Position numbers and translations under genes: made by a program | Part shown: piece after piece, positions 1-7,830 of the stretch | Position numbering within the stretch: the stretch's first letter is position 1 | Layout: every line of letters starts with the position of its first letter | The notes under the pieces: generated by a model | What the model was told of the DNA's origin: nothing | Database searches by the model: none | The model's input: only the letters and a program-made list of their open reading frames with translations | Virus record (IMG/VR): IMGVR_UViG_3300028146_000027 | Coordinates: 1 to 33,339 of that record | DNA: 33,339 nucleotides | Origin: a virus | Strand: one strand, 5' to 3'

Positions 1-40
1 GTCCCCCTTTTTTCTCTCCCCGCTCAAATCTGGGAGGGCC
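1..40 (+). other. Leader of the packaging operon with a pyrimidine run
   Basis: The first 40 bases hold no gene. Positions 3-21 are an unbroken pyrimidine run (five C, six T, then mixed C/T). A Shine-Dalgarno sequence GGGAGGG at about 31-37 precedes the ATG at 41. In many cos phages the left genome end lies just before the small terminase gene, so this could be close to the physical end, but the sequence alone cannot show that. Confidence 0.4.
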
Positions 41-547
41 ATGGCCACCTCGGCTACGGAGCGTCAGCGCAGGTCGAGGGCCCATAAGCGCGGCGACCAC
101 TCCCTATGCAGCCCAGGGCGTTGTGACGGTCACGATGTCACACCTGTCACGCGTCACATGCCCTCGGATTCGGTGACGTTCGGTGCCCGCGGACAGCGGC
201 TCTGGGACGACCTCACCAAGACCAGACCTGAGCCTGCGGCGCGCGTCCTCATCGAGGAGGCGTGCCGTATCGCCGACCGGCTCGACAAGCTCGACCGGCT
301 CCTAACCGGCGAGGCGGACGACTGGCTCGGCATCGTCGAGGCCAAAGGCGACCCCGACCGCCAGGAGCTCGTCATCACCGCTCCGCTCGCCGAAGCACGT
401 CAGCAGGCGACCGCCCTGAAGCAGCTCCTCGCCGAGCTCCGGCAGGCGACCGCAGCCGCGGGCAGCAGCCCGGCCGAGGAGGGCGACGTCCTTGACCAGC
501 TCGCCGCCCAGCGTGCGCGTCGGCGCGCAGACGCCACGGGTAGCTAA
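41..547 (+). CDS. Terminase small subunit
   Basis: Probable DNA-recognition subunit of the packaging motor, 168 residues. The basic N-terminus has an RQRRSRAHKRGDHSLC-type stretch with a Cys/His cluster (CSPGRCDGH, residues about 23-31), which I recognise from small terminases of actinophages. The rest is helical and charged, with a long Glu/Arg/Ala coiled-coil-like C-terminus (about 110-168) that would suit oligomerisation. It starts at an ATG with GGGAGGG upstream. Its 3' end overlaps the proposed start of the large terminase by 56 bases, which suggests translational coupling. The call rests on the N-terminal pattern and the position directly before the large subunit. Confidence 0.8.
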   Translation: MATSATERQRRSRAHKRGDHSLCSPGRCDGHDVTPVTRHMPSDSVTFGARGQRLWDDLTKTRPEPAARVLIEEACRIADRLDKLDRLLTGEADDWLGIVEAKGDPDRQELVITAPLAEARQQATALKQLLAELRQATAAAGSSPAEEGDVLDQLAAQRARRRADATGS

Positions 548-1970
548 CTACCCGCCGTACGCGATCAGCGCCGCGCCCGAGGTCATCGCCCTCGCCGAGA
601 GCGCCAAGTTGTTCCTCGACCCGTGGCAGAAGTACCTCCTCACCCACGGGCTCGGCCAGCGCCTCGACGAGGCGTGGACCGCCCGGAAGGTGTCCGTCTG
701 GGTACCGCGGCAGAACGGCAAGGGCGGCGTCATCGAGGCGCTCGAACTGGCGTGGCTCTTCCTGTTCGGCGAAGACCTCGTCGTGCACTCGGCACACCAG
801 CACCGCACGTCGCAGAAGGCGTACGAGCGGCTGGAGCGGATCATCCGCCGCACGCCGCACCTGCACCGCAAGGTATCGAACTACCGGCAGGCCAACGGTG
901 AGCAGCAGATCGAACTCCGCGACGGCCGGATGCTGCAGTACACCACCCGGTCCCGGACCGCGGTCCGTGGCTTCTCGGCACCGAAGATCGTCCTCGACGA
1001 GGCGCAGGAGCTCAACTCCGAGCAGATCGCCGCGATCCTGCCGACCGTGAGTGCGATGCCGAACTGGCAGGTCTGGTTCTTCGGCACGCCGCCGGCCGAC
1101 CCGACCGCCTGGGTGTATTCGCTGAAGGAGGACGGCGAGGCCAACACGGCGCGGCTCGCCCACTTCGACTGGGGCATCGACCTCAACCTCGATGACCCCG
1201 CCGACCTCGCGAAGACCCACGACCGCGACATCTGGTACGCCACCAACCCGGCCCTCGGCATCCGGATCGACGAGGAGACCGTCGAGGACGAGGACAAGCC
1301 GTCCGGGCTCGGCGCCGAGTTCCCGCAGGAGCGCCTCGGCCACTGGAAGCCCCGCGCGGCCGCCGGCGCCGGCGTCATCCCGGCGGACCTGTGGCGTCGG
1401 CTCGCCGACCCCGGGGTTGAGCGCCCGGAGGACGTCGCGTTCGCCCTGCACGTCAACCTCCTGCGTACCCACGCCGCCATCGCCTACGCCGGGCGCCGGC
1501 CGGACGGCCTGACCCAGGTCGGGATCGTCGACTACCGGCCCGGCGTGTCCTGGGTGCTCGACCGGATCGTCACCCTCAAGTCGAGGTGGAACCCAGTCGC
1601 GATCGGCATCGACACGCGGTCGGAGAACCTGCTGCTCGACCTCGACAAGGCCGGCATCAAGCCGCCGGTCGACGACGACCATCCGGTCCGCGGCGACCTG
1701 GCCCTCCCCGGGCCCGCCGAGGTGGCCGCCGGGTTCGGGCTGTTCGTCGACGACGCCCGACGCGAGCAGATCCGCCACCTCGACGAGGTGCCGCTGAACG
1801 TCGCTCTCGGCGGCGCCAATACCCGACCGCTGTCCGGCGGCCTGGCCTGGGACCACAAGAGCTCCGTCGAGATCTCCCCGCTCGTCGCTGTAACCCTCGC
1901 CGTCTGGGCCTATGAGACCCGCGCTCACCTAGTCGTCCACGAGTACGACCCGCTGAACAACATCTGGTAG
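492..1970 (+). CDS. terL: Terminase large subunit
   Basis: ATPase-nuclease that cuts and pumps DNA into the prohead, 492 residues. The Walker A-like motif PRQNGKGG is at about 72-79 and Walker B KIVLDEAQE at about 165-173. A C-terminal RNase H-like nuclease half follows (about 310-480, with AIGID at 370-374 and SPLVAVTLAVW near the end). A TTG start at 492 is preferred because GAGGAGGG lies 8 bases upstream; a GTG at 513 lacks such a site. Oddity: where relatives, as I recall them, read FALDVS for the first nuclease aspartate, this protein reads FALHVN (His320), and a later expected Asp appears as Glu (SVEISPL). The family call is firm; the nuclease comment is from memory of the family. Confidence 0.95.
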   Translation: MTSSPPSVRVGAQTPRVANYPPYAISAAPEVIALAESAKLFLDPWQKYLLTHGLGQRLDEAWTARKVSVWVPRQNGKGGVIEALELAWLFLFGEDLVVHSAHQHRTSQKAYERLERIIRRTPHLHRKVSNYRQANGEQQIELRDGRMLQYTTRSRTAVRGFSAPKIVLDEAQELNSEQIAAILPTVSAMPNWQVWFFGTPPADPTAWVYSLKEDGEANTARLAHFDWGIDLNLDDPADLAKTHDRDIWYATNPALGIRIDEETVEDEDKPSGLGAEFPQERLGHWKPRAAAGAGVIPADLWRRLADPGVERPEDVAFALHVNLLRTHAAIAYAGRRPDGLTQVGIVDYRPGVSWVLDRIVTLKSRWNPVAIGIDTRSENLLLDLDKAGIKPPVDDDHPVRGDLALPGPAEVAAGFGLFVDDARREQIRHLDEVPLNVALGGANTRPLSGGLAWDHKSSVEISPLVAVTLAVWAYETRAHLVVHEYDPLNNIW

Positions 1971-1980
1971 GGGGCCTGCC

Positions 1981-2187
1981 GTGCACCGTGCCGCCTCCCC
2001 GCGCCTCGGCAAGCTGGCCGAGCGCGCCGGCCGGCTCGTCGGCTGGCTACGCCGGTCCGTGACCGTCCGCTCGGTCCCGGGCGCCGGCGGCGCGGTCGCC
2101 GTCTCGGTCGGCCTCGGCGAGATCTACCACCCGCTGCTGTGGGTCGGCGCTGGCGTCTTCCTGCTGCTGCTGGACAGGCGCGTCTGA
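1981..2187 (+). CDS. Small membrane protein between terminase and portal
   Basis: A 68-residue protein starting at GTG, 10 bases after the terminase stop. The N-terminal half is basic (many Arg). The C-terminal half is hydrophobic (LLWVGAGVFLLLLDRR), giving one clear membrane segment at about 50-66 that ends in positive charges. The stop overlaps the portal ATG by one base (TGATG), so translation is probably coupled. Function is unknown. Its position in the packaging operon and short length make it a conserved-type filler gene, not a holin, since the lysis genes lie elsewhere. Confidence 0.6.
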   Translation: MHRAASPRLGKLAERAGRLVGWLRRSVTVRSVPGAGGAVAVSVGLGEIYHPLLWVGAGVFLLLLDRRV

Positions 2188-3395
2188 TGGGCCTGTTCTC
2201 CGGCCCGCGCGAGCGCCGGTATAACGGGTTCACTGCCCAGTTCTCCAACCCGCCGATCCTGCCCAACTCGGCCAGCGCGGCGTACACGGCGATGAACCTC
2301 AGCCGGGCCGAGACCGCCCTGCAGAAGGTCGCCATCTGGGCCAGCGTGACGCTGCTGGCGAGCATGGCGTCCGAGCTGCCGATGGGTGTGTACACCGGCA
2401 ACCCCGATGAGTTCCTGTGGGCCAAGCCCGTCCCGGTGCCGGGTTACCTCCAGGACGTTGGCGGCGACGGGTACGGCACGCCCGACTGGATCTACCAGGC
2501 GATGGTGTCGTACCTGCTGCGCGGCAACATGTACGGCCGCATCGTCGAGCGGGACAGCCGCGGCGCATTCCCGACCCAGATCACCCTCTACCACCCGGAC
2601 TCGGTGCGCGGCTGGCGGGACATGAACTCCGGCCGGCCGACGTGGCGGGTCAACGGCATCGAGGTCGACGCGGCCAGCATGTGGCACCGGCGGGCCTTCG
2701 CGCTCACCGGCGCGCTGCTCGGCCTGTCCCCGATCACCTACCAGGCCCAGACGATCGGCCTCGGCCTGGCCGCTGAGCAGTTCGGCACTCAGTTCTTCGA
2801 ATCCGGCGGCAACCCGACCGGCCTGCTCACCAACAGCGAGTCGGACCTCAACGGACCGAACCAGGCGACGACGGCCAGAGAGCGGTTTATGGCGGCGATG
2901 AACGGCCGCCGTGAGCCGGTCGTCCTCGGCAAGGGCTGGGACTGGAAGCAGATCTCGATCGCCCCCGAGGAGTCGCAGTTCCTGCAGACGCAGGGCTACA
3001 CCTCGACGGAGTGCGCCCGGATCTACGGGCCCGGCATGCCGGAGATCCTCGGCTACGAGGTCGGCGGTTCCATGACCTACGCCAACGTCGAGCAGCGCAA
3101 CATCCACCTCCTGACATACACGCTCGACCCCTGGCTGTCCCGCATGGAGCGGGCGCTCACGTCGATGCTGCCCCGGCCGCGGTTCGTCCGGTTCTCCCGA
3201 AACGCGCTTCTGCGCACCGATGTGCTTACCCGCTACAAGTCGCACGCCCTCGCGATCGCCTCGAGGTTCATGGCGCCGTCCGAGGTCCGGGCGACCGAGA
3301 ACATGCCGCCAATGACACCGGAGCAGCTCGACGAGCTCGTGCCGATCCCCATGCCCCTGCTGAACCCGGAAACGGTCACGCCGCCCACGAAGTGA
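2187..3395 (+). CDS. Portal protein (HK97 type)
   Basis: Forms the dodecameric channel at the capsid vertex through which DNA passes, 402 residues. Family features are SRAETALQKVAIWASVTLLASMASELPMGVY near the N-terminus, a YLLRGNMYGRIV segment (about 110-120), WHRRAFALTGALLGLSPI (about 170-187) and a C-terminal region with tyrosine/leucine helices (LLTYTLDPWLSRME). The ATG at 2187 overlaps the preceding stop; a longer in-frame reading to 2139 would run through the upstream gene and is not preferred. It is followed after 8 bases by the prohead protease, the usual HK97 order of portal, protease and capsid. Confidence 0.93.
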   Translation: MGLFSGPRERRYNGFTAQFSNPPILPNSASAAYTAMNLSRAETALQKVAIWASVTLLASMASELPMGVYTGNPDEFLWAKPVPVPGYLQDVGGDGYGTPDWIYQAMVSYLLRGNMYGRIVERDSRGAFPTQITLYHPDSVRGWRDMNSGRPTWRVNGIEVDAASMWHRRAFALTGALLGLSPITYQAQTIGLGLAAEQFGTQFFESGGNPTGLLTNSESDLNGPNQATTARERFMAAMNGRREPVVLGKGWDWKQISIAPEESQFLQTQGYTSTECARIYGPGMPEILGYEVGGSMTYANVEQRNIHLLTYTLDPWLSRMERALTSMLPRPRFVRFSRNALLRTDVLTRYKSHALAIASRFMAPSEVRATENMPPMTPEQLDELVPIPMPLLNPETVTPPTK

Positions 3396-3403
3396 GGTCC
3401 ACA

Positions 3404-4081
3404 GTGGACAAGTCCGAGCGGGCGAACGCCCGGGGCATCGAGCGGCGCGCCTACCCGGTCAAGCTCGAGGTCCGCGCCGCGACCGGCGACGGCCCAGCCA
3501 CGGTCGAGGGCTACGCCTCCGTCGTCGACCAGGGCTACGAGATGTACGACTGGGCCGGCCCTTACACCGAGGTGGTGCGGTCCGGTGCGTTCGCCCGCAC
3601 CCTCAACGCCAACCCCCAGGTGCAGCTGCTGCTGAACCACGGCGGCCTGGCCATGGCCTACACCCAGGCCGGCACGCTGCGCCTGTCGGAAGACTCCACC
3701 GGCCTGCACATGGCCGCCGACATCAACCCGGCCCGGTCCGACGTCAAGGACATGCTCATCGCCCTCGCCGACGGCGACGTCGACGAGATGAGCTTCGCGT
3801 TCCGGGTCACCCGCCAGCAGTGGTCCCCGGACTACGACCAGCGCGACATCCAAGAGGTCGACATCCACCGCGGCGACGTGTCCGTCGTCAACTTCGGCGC
3901 GAACCCGCTCACCTCGGTGTCCGCGCGGGCGCTGGACTTCGACCGCCTCGACGACGCAGCCGCCCGCGAGCTCTACGAGCGGCTCGGCCGCCGGCTTGCC
4001 CCCAAGACGTCGCACCTCGACGAGGTGCGCGCCCTATGCGAAATCGGGGACCGCAAGGTCCTGATTGCCGCACAGGGCTGA
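3404..4081 (+). CDS. Prohead protease (HK97 family)
   Basis: Serine protease that trims the capsid protein's delta domain during head maturation, 225 residues. Family signatures are VEGYASVVDQ (34-43), the catalytic-type His79 in LLLNHGG, and the nucleophile Ser130 in DEMSFAFRV, followed by VSVVNFGANPLTSVSAR. I chose the GTG at 3404, 8 bases after the portal stop, because the protein then begins with a short charged leader before the conserved core. It lies directly ahead of its substrate, the capsid gene. The C-terminal tail after about 190 is helical and variable. Confidence 0.93.
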   Translation: MDKSERANARGIERRAYPVKLEVRAATGDGPATVEGYASVVDQGYEMYDWAGPYTEVVRSGAFARTLNANPQVQLLLNHGGLAMAYTQAGTLRLSEDSTGLHMAADINPARSDVKDMLIALADGDVDEMSFAFRVTRQQWSPDYDQRDIQEVDIHRGDVSVVNFGANPLTSVSARALDFDRLDDAAARELYERLGRRLAPKTSHLDEVRALCEIGDRKVLIAAQG

Positions 4082-4205
4082 TCTACCGCCTGCACCTGAC
4101 GCCCCGGAGCCCGCCCCGGAGCGCGCCGACGCGCGCCACCACCCGGGCCACCACTCGGACAGACCCAGGCACGAAACCGACTCCATCAAGTAGAAGGAGA
4201 GCTTC

Positions 4206-5723
4206 GTGCTCAAGTTCCTGCGCGAACAGCTGCAGAAGCTGCTCGAACAGCGCAAGACCCTCGCCGCCGAGCGTGACGCCGTCATGGCGGACATCGAGAA
4301 GCGCGGCACCGCACTCACCGCCGACGACAAGACCAAGCTGGACGAGAAGCTCGCCGCGGTCGCAGCCCTCGACGCCGACATCGCCGACCACCGCAGCCGC
4401 ATCACGGACGCCGAGGCCGCCGAGAAGCGCGAGCAGGCCGCCGCCGACGCGTACAAGGAGGTCGGGCAGACCGGCGAGCGCCGCGAAGGCGGAGCCCGGG
4501 TCACGTCCGAACCCACCACGTACGGCAAGGGCAGCCGCCAGTCGTACTTCCTCGACCTCGCGCGCGATCAGCTCGGCCGCGGCGACGGCGCCGGCGGCGT
4601 CCAGGCCGCCCGTGCCCGGCTCAACCGGCACGCCCAGGAGCTCGACGTCGAGCTGCCGCGCCGCGAGCAGCGCCGGGCGGCCGCCGCCGAACGCGCCCTA
4701 GACAGCGTCGAGGGACTCCGGCCGGAGCAGCGGGCCAGCGTCTTCGAGCGCGGCGGCATGGAGCAGCGCGTCAACCCCAACCGGGTCGACGGGCAGGGCG
4801 GCTACTTCGTCCCGCCGCTGTGGCTGATCGACGAGTACATCAACCTGCCCCGGTTCGGTCGGAACACCGCGAACCTGTGCCACAACATGCCGCTCCCGGC
4901 CGGCACCGACTCGATCAACCTGCCGAAGATCGTCACCGGTAGCGCGGTCGCCGTGCAGACGGCGGACGGCGGCGCGGTCAACTCGCAGGACATGACCGAC
5001 ACGTTCATCAACGCCCCGGTCCGCACGCTCGCCGGCCAGGAAGACGTGGCGATGCAGCTGCTCGACCAGTCGCCGATCAGCTTCGACGAGGTCGTGTACG
5101 CCGACCTGCAGGCCGACTACAACGCCAAACTCGACATCCAGGTCATCAACGGGTCCGGCATCAACGGCCAGCACCTCGGCATCCTCAACGTGGCCAGCAT
5201 CAACAGCGTCACGTTCACGTCCGGCTCGCCGACGTTCCCGACGATGTACCCGGCGTTCGCGCAGGGCGCCTCGCTGATCTACAAGAACCGGAAGCTCCCG
5301 GCGACCGCGGCGATGGTCTACCCGTCGACGTGGTACTGGGCGACCGCCCAGCTGGACTCGACCTCCCGTCCGCTGATCGTGCCGCCCCAGGTGGCGTTCA
5401 ACTCCGCGGCCACCCAGTCGGACCTCGCGGACGGCACCGGCCCAGTCGGCATGCTCTCGATGGGCCTGCCCGCCTACCTCGACGGCAACCTGCCGACGAA
5501 CCTCGGTGCGGGCACCAACGAGACCAGGGTCATCATCGCCCGCTGGTCGGACCTGTACCTGTGGGAAGGCGCCCTCCAGACCCGCGTGCTCACCGAGGTG
5601 CTCAGCGGGACCCTGCAGGTCCGCTTCCAGGTCTACGCCTACTCGGCGTTCATGGCAGGCCGTCGCCCAGAGGCCATCTCCGTCGCGTCCGGCACCGGCT
5701 TCGTGCCGCAGGCCGGCTACTGA
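4206..5723 (+). CDS. Major capsid protein with N-terminal scaffold (delta) domain, HK97 fold
   Basis: Builds the icosahedral shell, 505 residues. Residues 1 to about 95 form a strongly charged coiled coil (REQLQKLLEQRKTLAAERDAV...), the usual built-in scaffold removed by the protease encoded upstream. The shell domain starts near 190 (GGYFVPPLWLIDEY) and has the typical NLPKI, EDVAMQLLDQSP, YNAKLDIQVINGSG and IIARWSDLYLWEG patterns, ending in a beta-rich tail. The GTG start has AAGGAGA 5 bases upstream. The preceding 124 bases (4082-4205) hold no gene. The scaffold cleavage site cannot be placed from sequence alone. Confidence 0.94.
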   Translation: MLKFLREQLQKLLEQRKTLAAERDAVMADIEKRGTALTADDKTKLDEKLAAVAALDADIADHRSRITDAEAAEKREQAAADAYKEVGQTGERREGGARVTSEPTTYGKGSRQSYFLDLARDQLGRGDGAGGVQAARARLNRHAQELDVELPRREQRRAAAAERALDSVEGLRPEQRASVFERGGMEQRVNPNRVDGQGGYFVPPLWLIDEYINLPRFGRNTANLCHNMPLPAGTDSINLPKIVTGSAVAVQTADGGAVNSQDMTDTFINAPVRTLAGQEDVAMQLLDQSPISFDEVVYADLQADYNAKLDIQVINGSGINGQHLGILNVASINSVTFTSGSPTFPTMYPAFAQGASLIYKNRKLPATAAMVYPSTWYWATAQLDSTSRPLIVPPQVAFNSAATQSDLADGTGPVGMLSMGLPAYLDGNLPTNLGAGTNETRVIIARWSDLYLWEGALQTRVLTEVLSGTLQVRFQVYAYSAFMAGRRPEAISVASGTGFVPQAGY

Positions 5724-5782
5724 TCGGGATGACCGGCCGTCCATTCGGCCGGTCTCCCTCCCTTGTGGACGGAGACCAAACC

Positions 5783-6142
5783 ATGCATCACGACTTCGCC
5801 GCGGAACTCCGTGGCTACCACGCCGAACTGGCGGCCGCCGAGCAGGCCGAGGACACCGAGAGGGCGGACGCCGTGCGCGCCGAGATCGACCGCGTCCACG
5901 CCGCCCTGGCCCGCTCTGCCGAAATCGAACTCGCCCGCGCGGCCGGCTTCGACGACAGCAACCAGGGCGTCGTTGCCGCCCAGCACCGCCAGCGCGCCGC
6001 CGAACTCGCCGGGCACGTGCCGGCCTCGGCCCTGCCCGAGTCGCTGCGCCACCACGGCATCTCCGACCAGGAGACCGCCGAGGACACGACACCTCGCGAG
6101 ACCGCCGTCACCCGACGCGGCAAGACCACCAAGGAGTCCTGA
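5783..6142 (+). CDS. Hypothetical charged helical protein after the capsid gene
   Basis: A 119-residue protein starting at ATG 5783, with GGAGA 7 bases upstream; an in-frame GTG at 5765 has no such site. Residues 1-50 are an Ala/Glu/Arg helix likely to coil. The C-terminal third is polar and ends in basic residues (RRGKTTKES). No family was recognised. It is the first of six genes between the major capsid and the connector gene, and the next gene starts 1 base after its stop, so it is co-translated with them. A head-associated role is possible but is inference from position. Confidence 0.65.
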   Translation: MHHDFAAELRGYHAELAAAEQAEDTERADAVRAEIDRVHAALARSAEIELARAAGFDDSNQGVVAAQHRQRAAELAGHVPASALPESLRHHGISDQETAEDTTPRETAVTRRGKTTKES

Positions 6143-6143
6143 G

Positions 6144-6713
6144 ATGCCGCTCGTGAACGGCCGGTACGCGCCGAAGAACCCGAACTGGCTGCTCGCCGGC
6201 CAGCCCACCGGTGTGTACCGCGAGAACTTCCCGCGCAACCAGATCAACACCGACCTCGCGGCCCTGACCACGCAGATCATGTCCGCCGTGGCGATCCCGC
6301 TGCAGGCCGGCGACGTCGTCACCAACCTGACGTTCAAGAGCGGTGCGACGGCCGCGGGTACGCCGACGAACTGGTGGTTCGCCCTGTACGACACCAGCGC
6401 GACGCCGGTGCTGCTGGGGCAGACCGCCGACCAGCTGACGGCAGCGTGGGCGGCCAACACCCGCATCACGCTGGTACTGGCGACCGCGGTCAACATCTCG
6501 ACGTCCGGCGTCTACTACGCGGCCGTCATGGTCAAGGCCACCACGGTCCCGACCCTCATCGGCTTCACGAGCTTCGCGGGCGCGTCCGGCGGCGTGTTCA
6601 CCGCGGACAAGGTGCTGTCCAACACGTCCGGCTCGTCGCTCACGACGACCGCCCCTGCGACCATCGCCACCCCGACGACGGTCGCGACCGTCCCGTACGT
6701 GGCGGTGAGCTGA
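6144..6713 (+). CDS. Putative structural protein, beta-rich
   Basis: A 189-residue protein with alternating hydrophobic and Thr/Ser/Val residues, as in a beta sandwich (VAIPLQAGDVVTNLTFKSG, WWFALYDTSATPVLLG, SGVYYAAVMVKATTVPTL). It has no signal peptide or membrane segment. The C-terminus is Thr/Ala/Val rich. This looks like a virion surface or decoration domain, but I recognise no named family. The ATG lies 1 base after the previous stop, and its own stop overlaps the next ATG (TGATG). Production along with the capsid supports a structural role. Confidence 0.65.
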   Translation: MPLVNGRYAPKNPNWLLAGQPTGVYRENFPRNQINTDLAALTTQIMSAVAIPLQAGDVVTNLTFKSGATAAGTPTNWWFALYDTSATPVLLGQTADQLTAAWAANTRITLVLATAVNISTSGVYYAAVMVKATTVPTLIGFTSFAGASGGVFTADKVLSNTSGSSLTTTAPATIATPTTVATVPYVAVS

Positions 6714-6997
6714 TGTCCCAGGTCACCACACACGAGGAGGCCCTGGCTGCGCTCGGCGCGGTCAAGGGCTTCGCCGAGGAGGCGTACGGCGCACACCACG
6801 CCGGCCGCCTCGGCCAGCTCGACACGGCGCTGTCCACCGCACGGATGGCGATCGAGCATCTGGCCGACGAGGATGCGCGCGAGCTCGACCTGGCGCGACG
6901 GATCGTGCGCCGCGACCGCGTCCACGGCGACAACGAGGTCGTCTCGCCGGTCGGCCGCTCCTACGACGAGACGCTTCGGATCGCGGGGGTCGGCTGA
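6713..6997 (+). CDS. Hypothetical small helical protein
   Basis: A 94-residue acidic, mostly helical protein (EEALAALGAVKGFAEEAYGAHHAGRLGQLDTALSTARMAI...). The C-terminal part is basic and then polar. The start overlaps the preceding stop by one base, and the next gene begins 1 base after its stop. No family was recognised. It may be a partner of the beta-rich proteins on either side, an inference from tight coupling only. Confidence 0.6.
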   Translation: MSQVTTHEEALAALGAVKGFAEEAYGAHHAGRLGQLDTALSTARMAIEHLADEDARELDLARRIVRRDRVHGDNEVVSPVGRSYDETLRIAGVG

Positions 6998-6998
6998 G

Positions 6999-7511
6999 AT
7001 GGGACGCTTCTCCGCTGCGGTCGAGTCGCAGGCCGCCCAGGCCGCCGGCACGCCCGTCACCACCACGTTCAACGGCTACTTCGCTGCGGTCGTCGCAGGC
7101 GCCTCGGCGAACTTCAAGCTTCGCCGCGTCATCATCGGCGTGCGCGCCGGCGCTTCGGTGCCGACGAGCCAGCAGATGACGGTCGCCATCTACCGCCAGA
7201 CCGTCAGGGTCGTGGGTACCGGCTTCTCCACGGTCACCGGGCAGAACCTCGACAACCGCGGCGCCGCCACTGCCGTCACGGGCGTCGACATCACCACGGC
7301 GACCACCGCAGGCACAACCGGCCCGACGATCGGCGCCAACGCCATGCGGAAGATCTCCTTCAACACGCAGTCGGCGTTCGACGTGCCGTTCGAGCTCCTC
7401 GAGGAGTTCTTCTGCGATCAAGGCACCGCGAACGGCATCGCATTCGTCAACATCGGCAACGCGCTGCCCGCCTCGCACCTCTTCACACTCGATCTGGAGT
7501 GGGAGGAGTAG
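6999..7511 (+). CDS. Putative structural protein, beta-rich
   Basis: A 170-residue protein rich in Thr, Val, Ala and Gly, with beta-strand patterning (FNGYFAAVVAGASANFKLRRVIIGVRAG, QMTVAIYRQTVRVVGTG, ASHLFTLDLEWEE). It has the look of a single jelly-roll or sandwich domain that assembles on virions, similar in style to the 169-residue protein encoded at 15667-16176. A family could not be named. It starts 1 base after the preceding stop and abuts the next gene directly. Confidence 0.65.
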   Translation: MGRFSAAVESQAAQAAGTPVTTTFNGYFAAVVAGASANFKLRRVIIGVRAGASVPTSQQMTVAIYRQTVRVVGTGFSTVTGQNLDNRGAATAVTGVDITTATTAGTTGPTIGANAMRKISFNTQSAFDVPFELLEEFFCDQGTANGIAFVNIGNALPASHLFTLDLEWEE

Positions 7512-7811
7512 ATGGGCTTCGGCCCGCCGCCGACCTCGCCGTACATCTACGAGGCCCGCGACTACCAGGGCAACACGATCATCGCGACGTTCCCGTACGA
7601 CGACACCACCAAGGCCATCAACGGAAACCTCACGGTCCACCGTGATGCGGCCTGCGTCTACGTCAAGGTAATCATCGGCGACCCGCTCTCGCCGATCGCG
7701 ATCCTGCCCGTGCCAGCGGGCGATCACACAATCACCGTGGCGCAACTCGCTGGGGTCGGTGTGACATCGATCGACACGGTCATCAACACGCAGATCACCG
7801 CCAGCCCGTAG
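7512..7811 (+). CDS. Hypothetical small beta-rich protein
   Basis: A 99-residue protein whose ATG follows the previous stop with no gap. It begins with a Gly/Pro-rich stretch (MGFGPPPTSPYIYEARDYQG), then strands (NTIIATFPYDD, CVYVKVIIGDPL, IAILPVPAGDHTITVAQLAG). No family was recognised and there are no membrane segments. Its place between two probable virion proteins suggests a structural role, but that is only context. Confidence 0.6.
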   Translation: MGFGPPPTSPYIYEARDYQGNTIIATFPYDDTTKAINGNLTVHRDAACVYVKVIIGDPLSPIAILPVPAGDHTITVAQLAGVGVTSIDTVINTQITASP

Positions 7812-7830
7812 CACCCGGAGGGCGGCGGCC

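Noticed and set aside
375-1928. 517-residue open frame on the minus strand
   Set aside because: It lies entirely opposite the terminase genes, which carry clear motifs. The long frame comes from high GC. The translation has low complexity and no recognisable domain.
2139-2186. Longer portal start at 2139
   Set aside because: The extra residues lie within the upstream membrane protein gene. ATG 2187 overlaps that gene's stop, as is usual here.
2124-3245. 373-residue minus-strand frame opposite the portal gene
   Set aside because: Opposite the portal gene, which has family motifs. The predicted protein is a compositional shadow rich in Arg, Gly and Val with no domain.
4698-6092. 464-residue minus-strand frame
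   Set aside because: Opposite the capsid gene; Arg/Gly-rich shadow sequence without a ribosome site or pattern.
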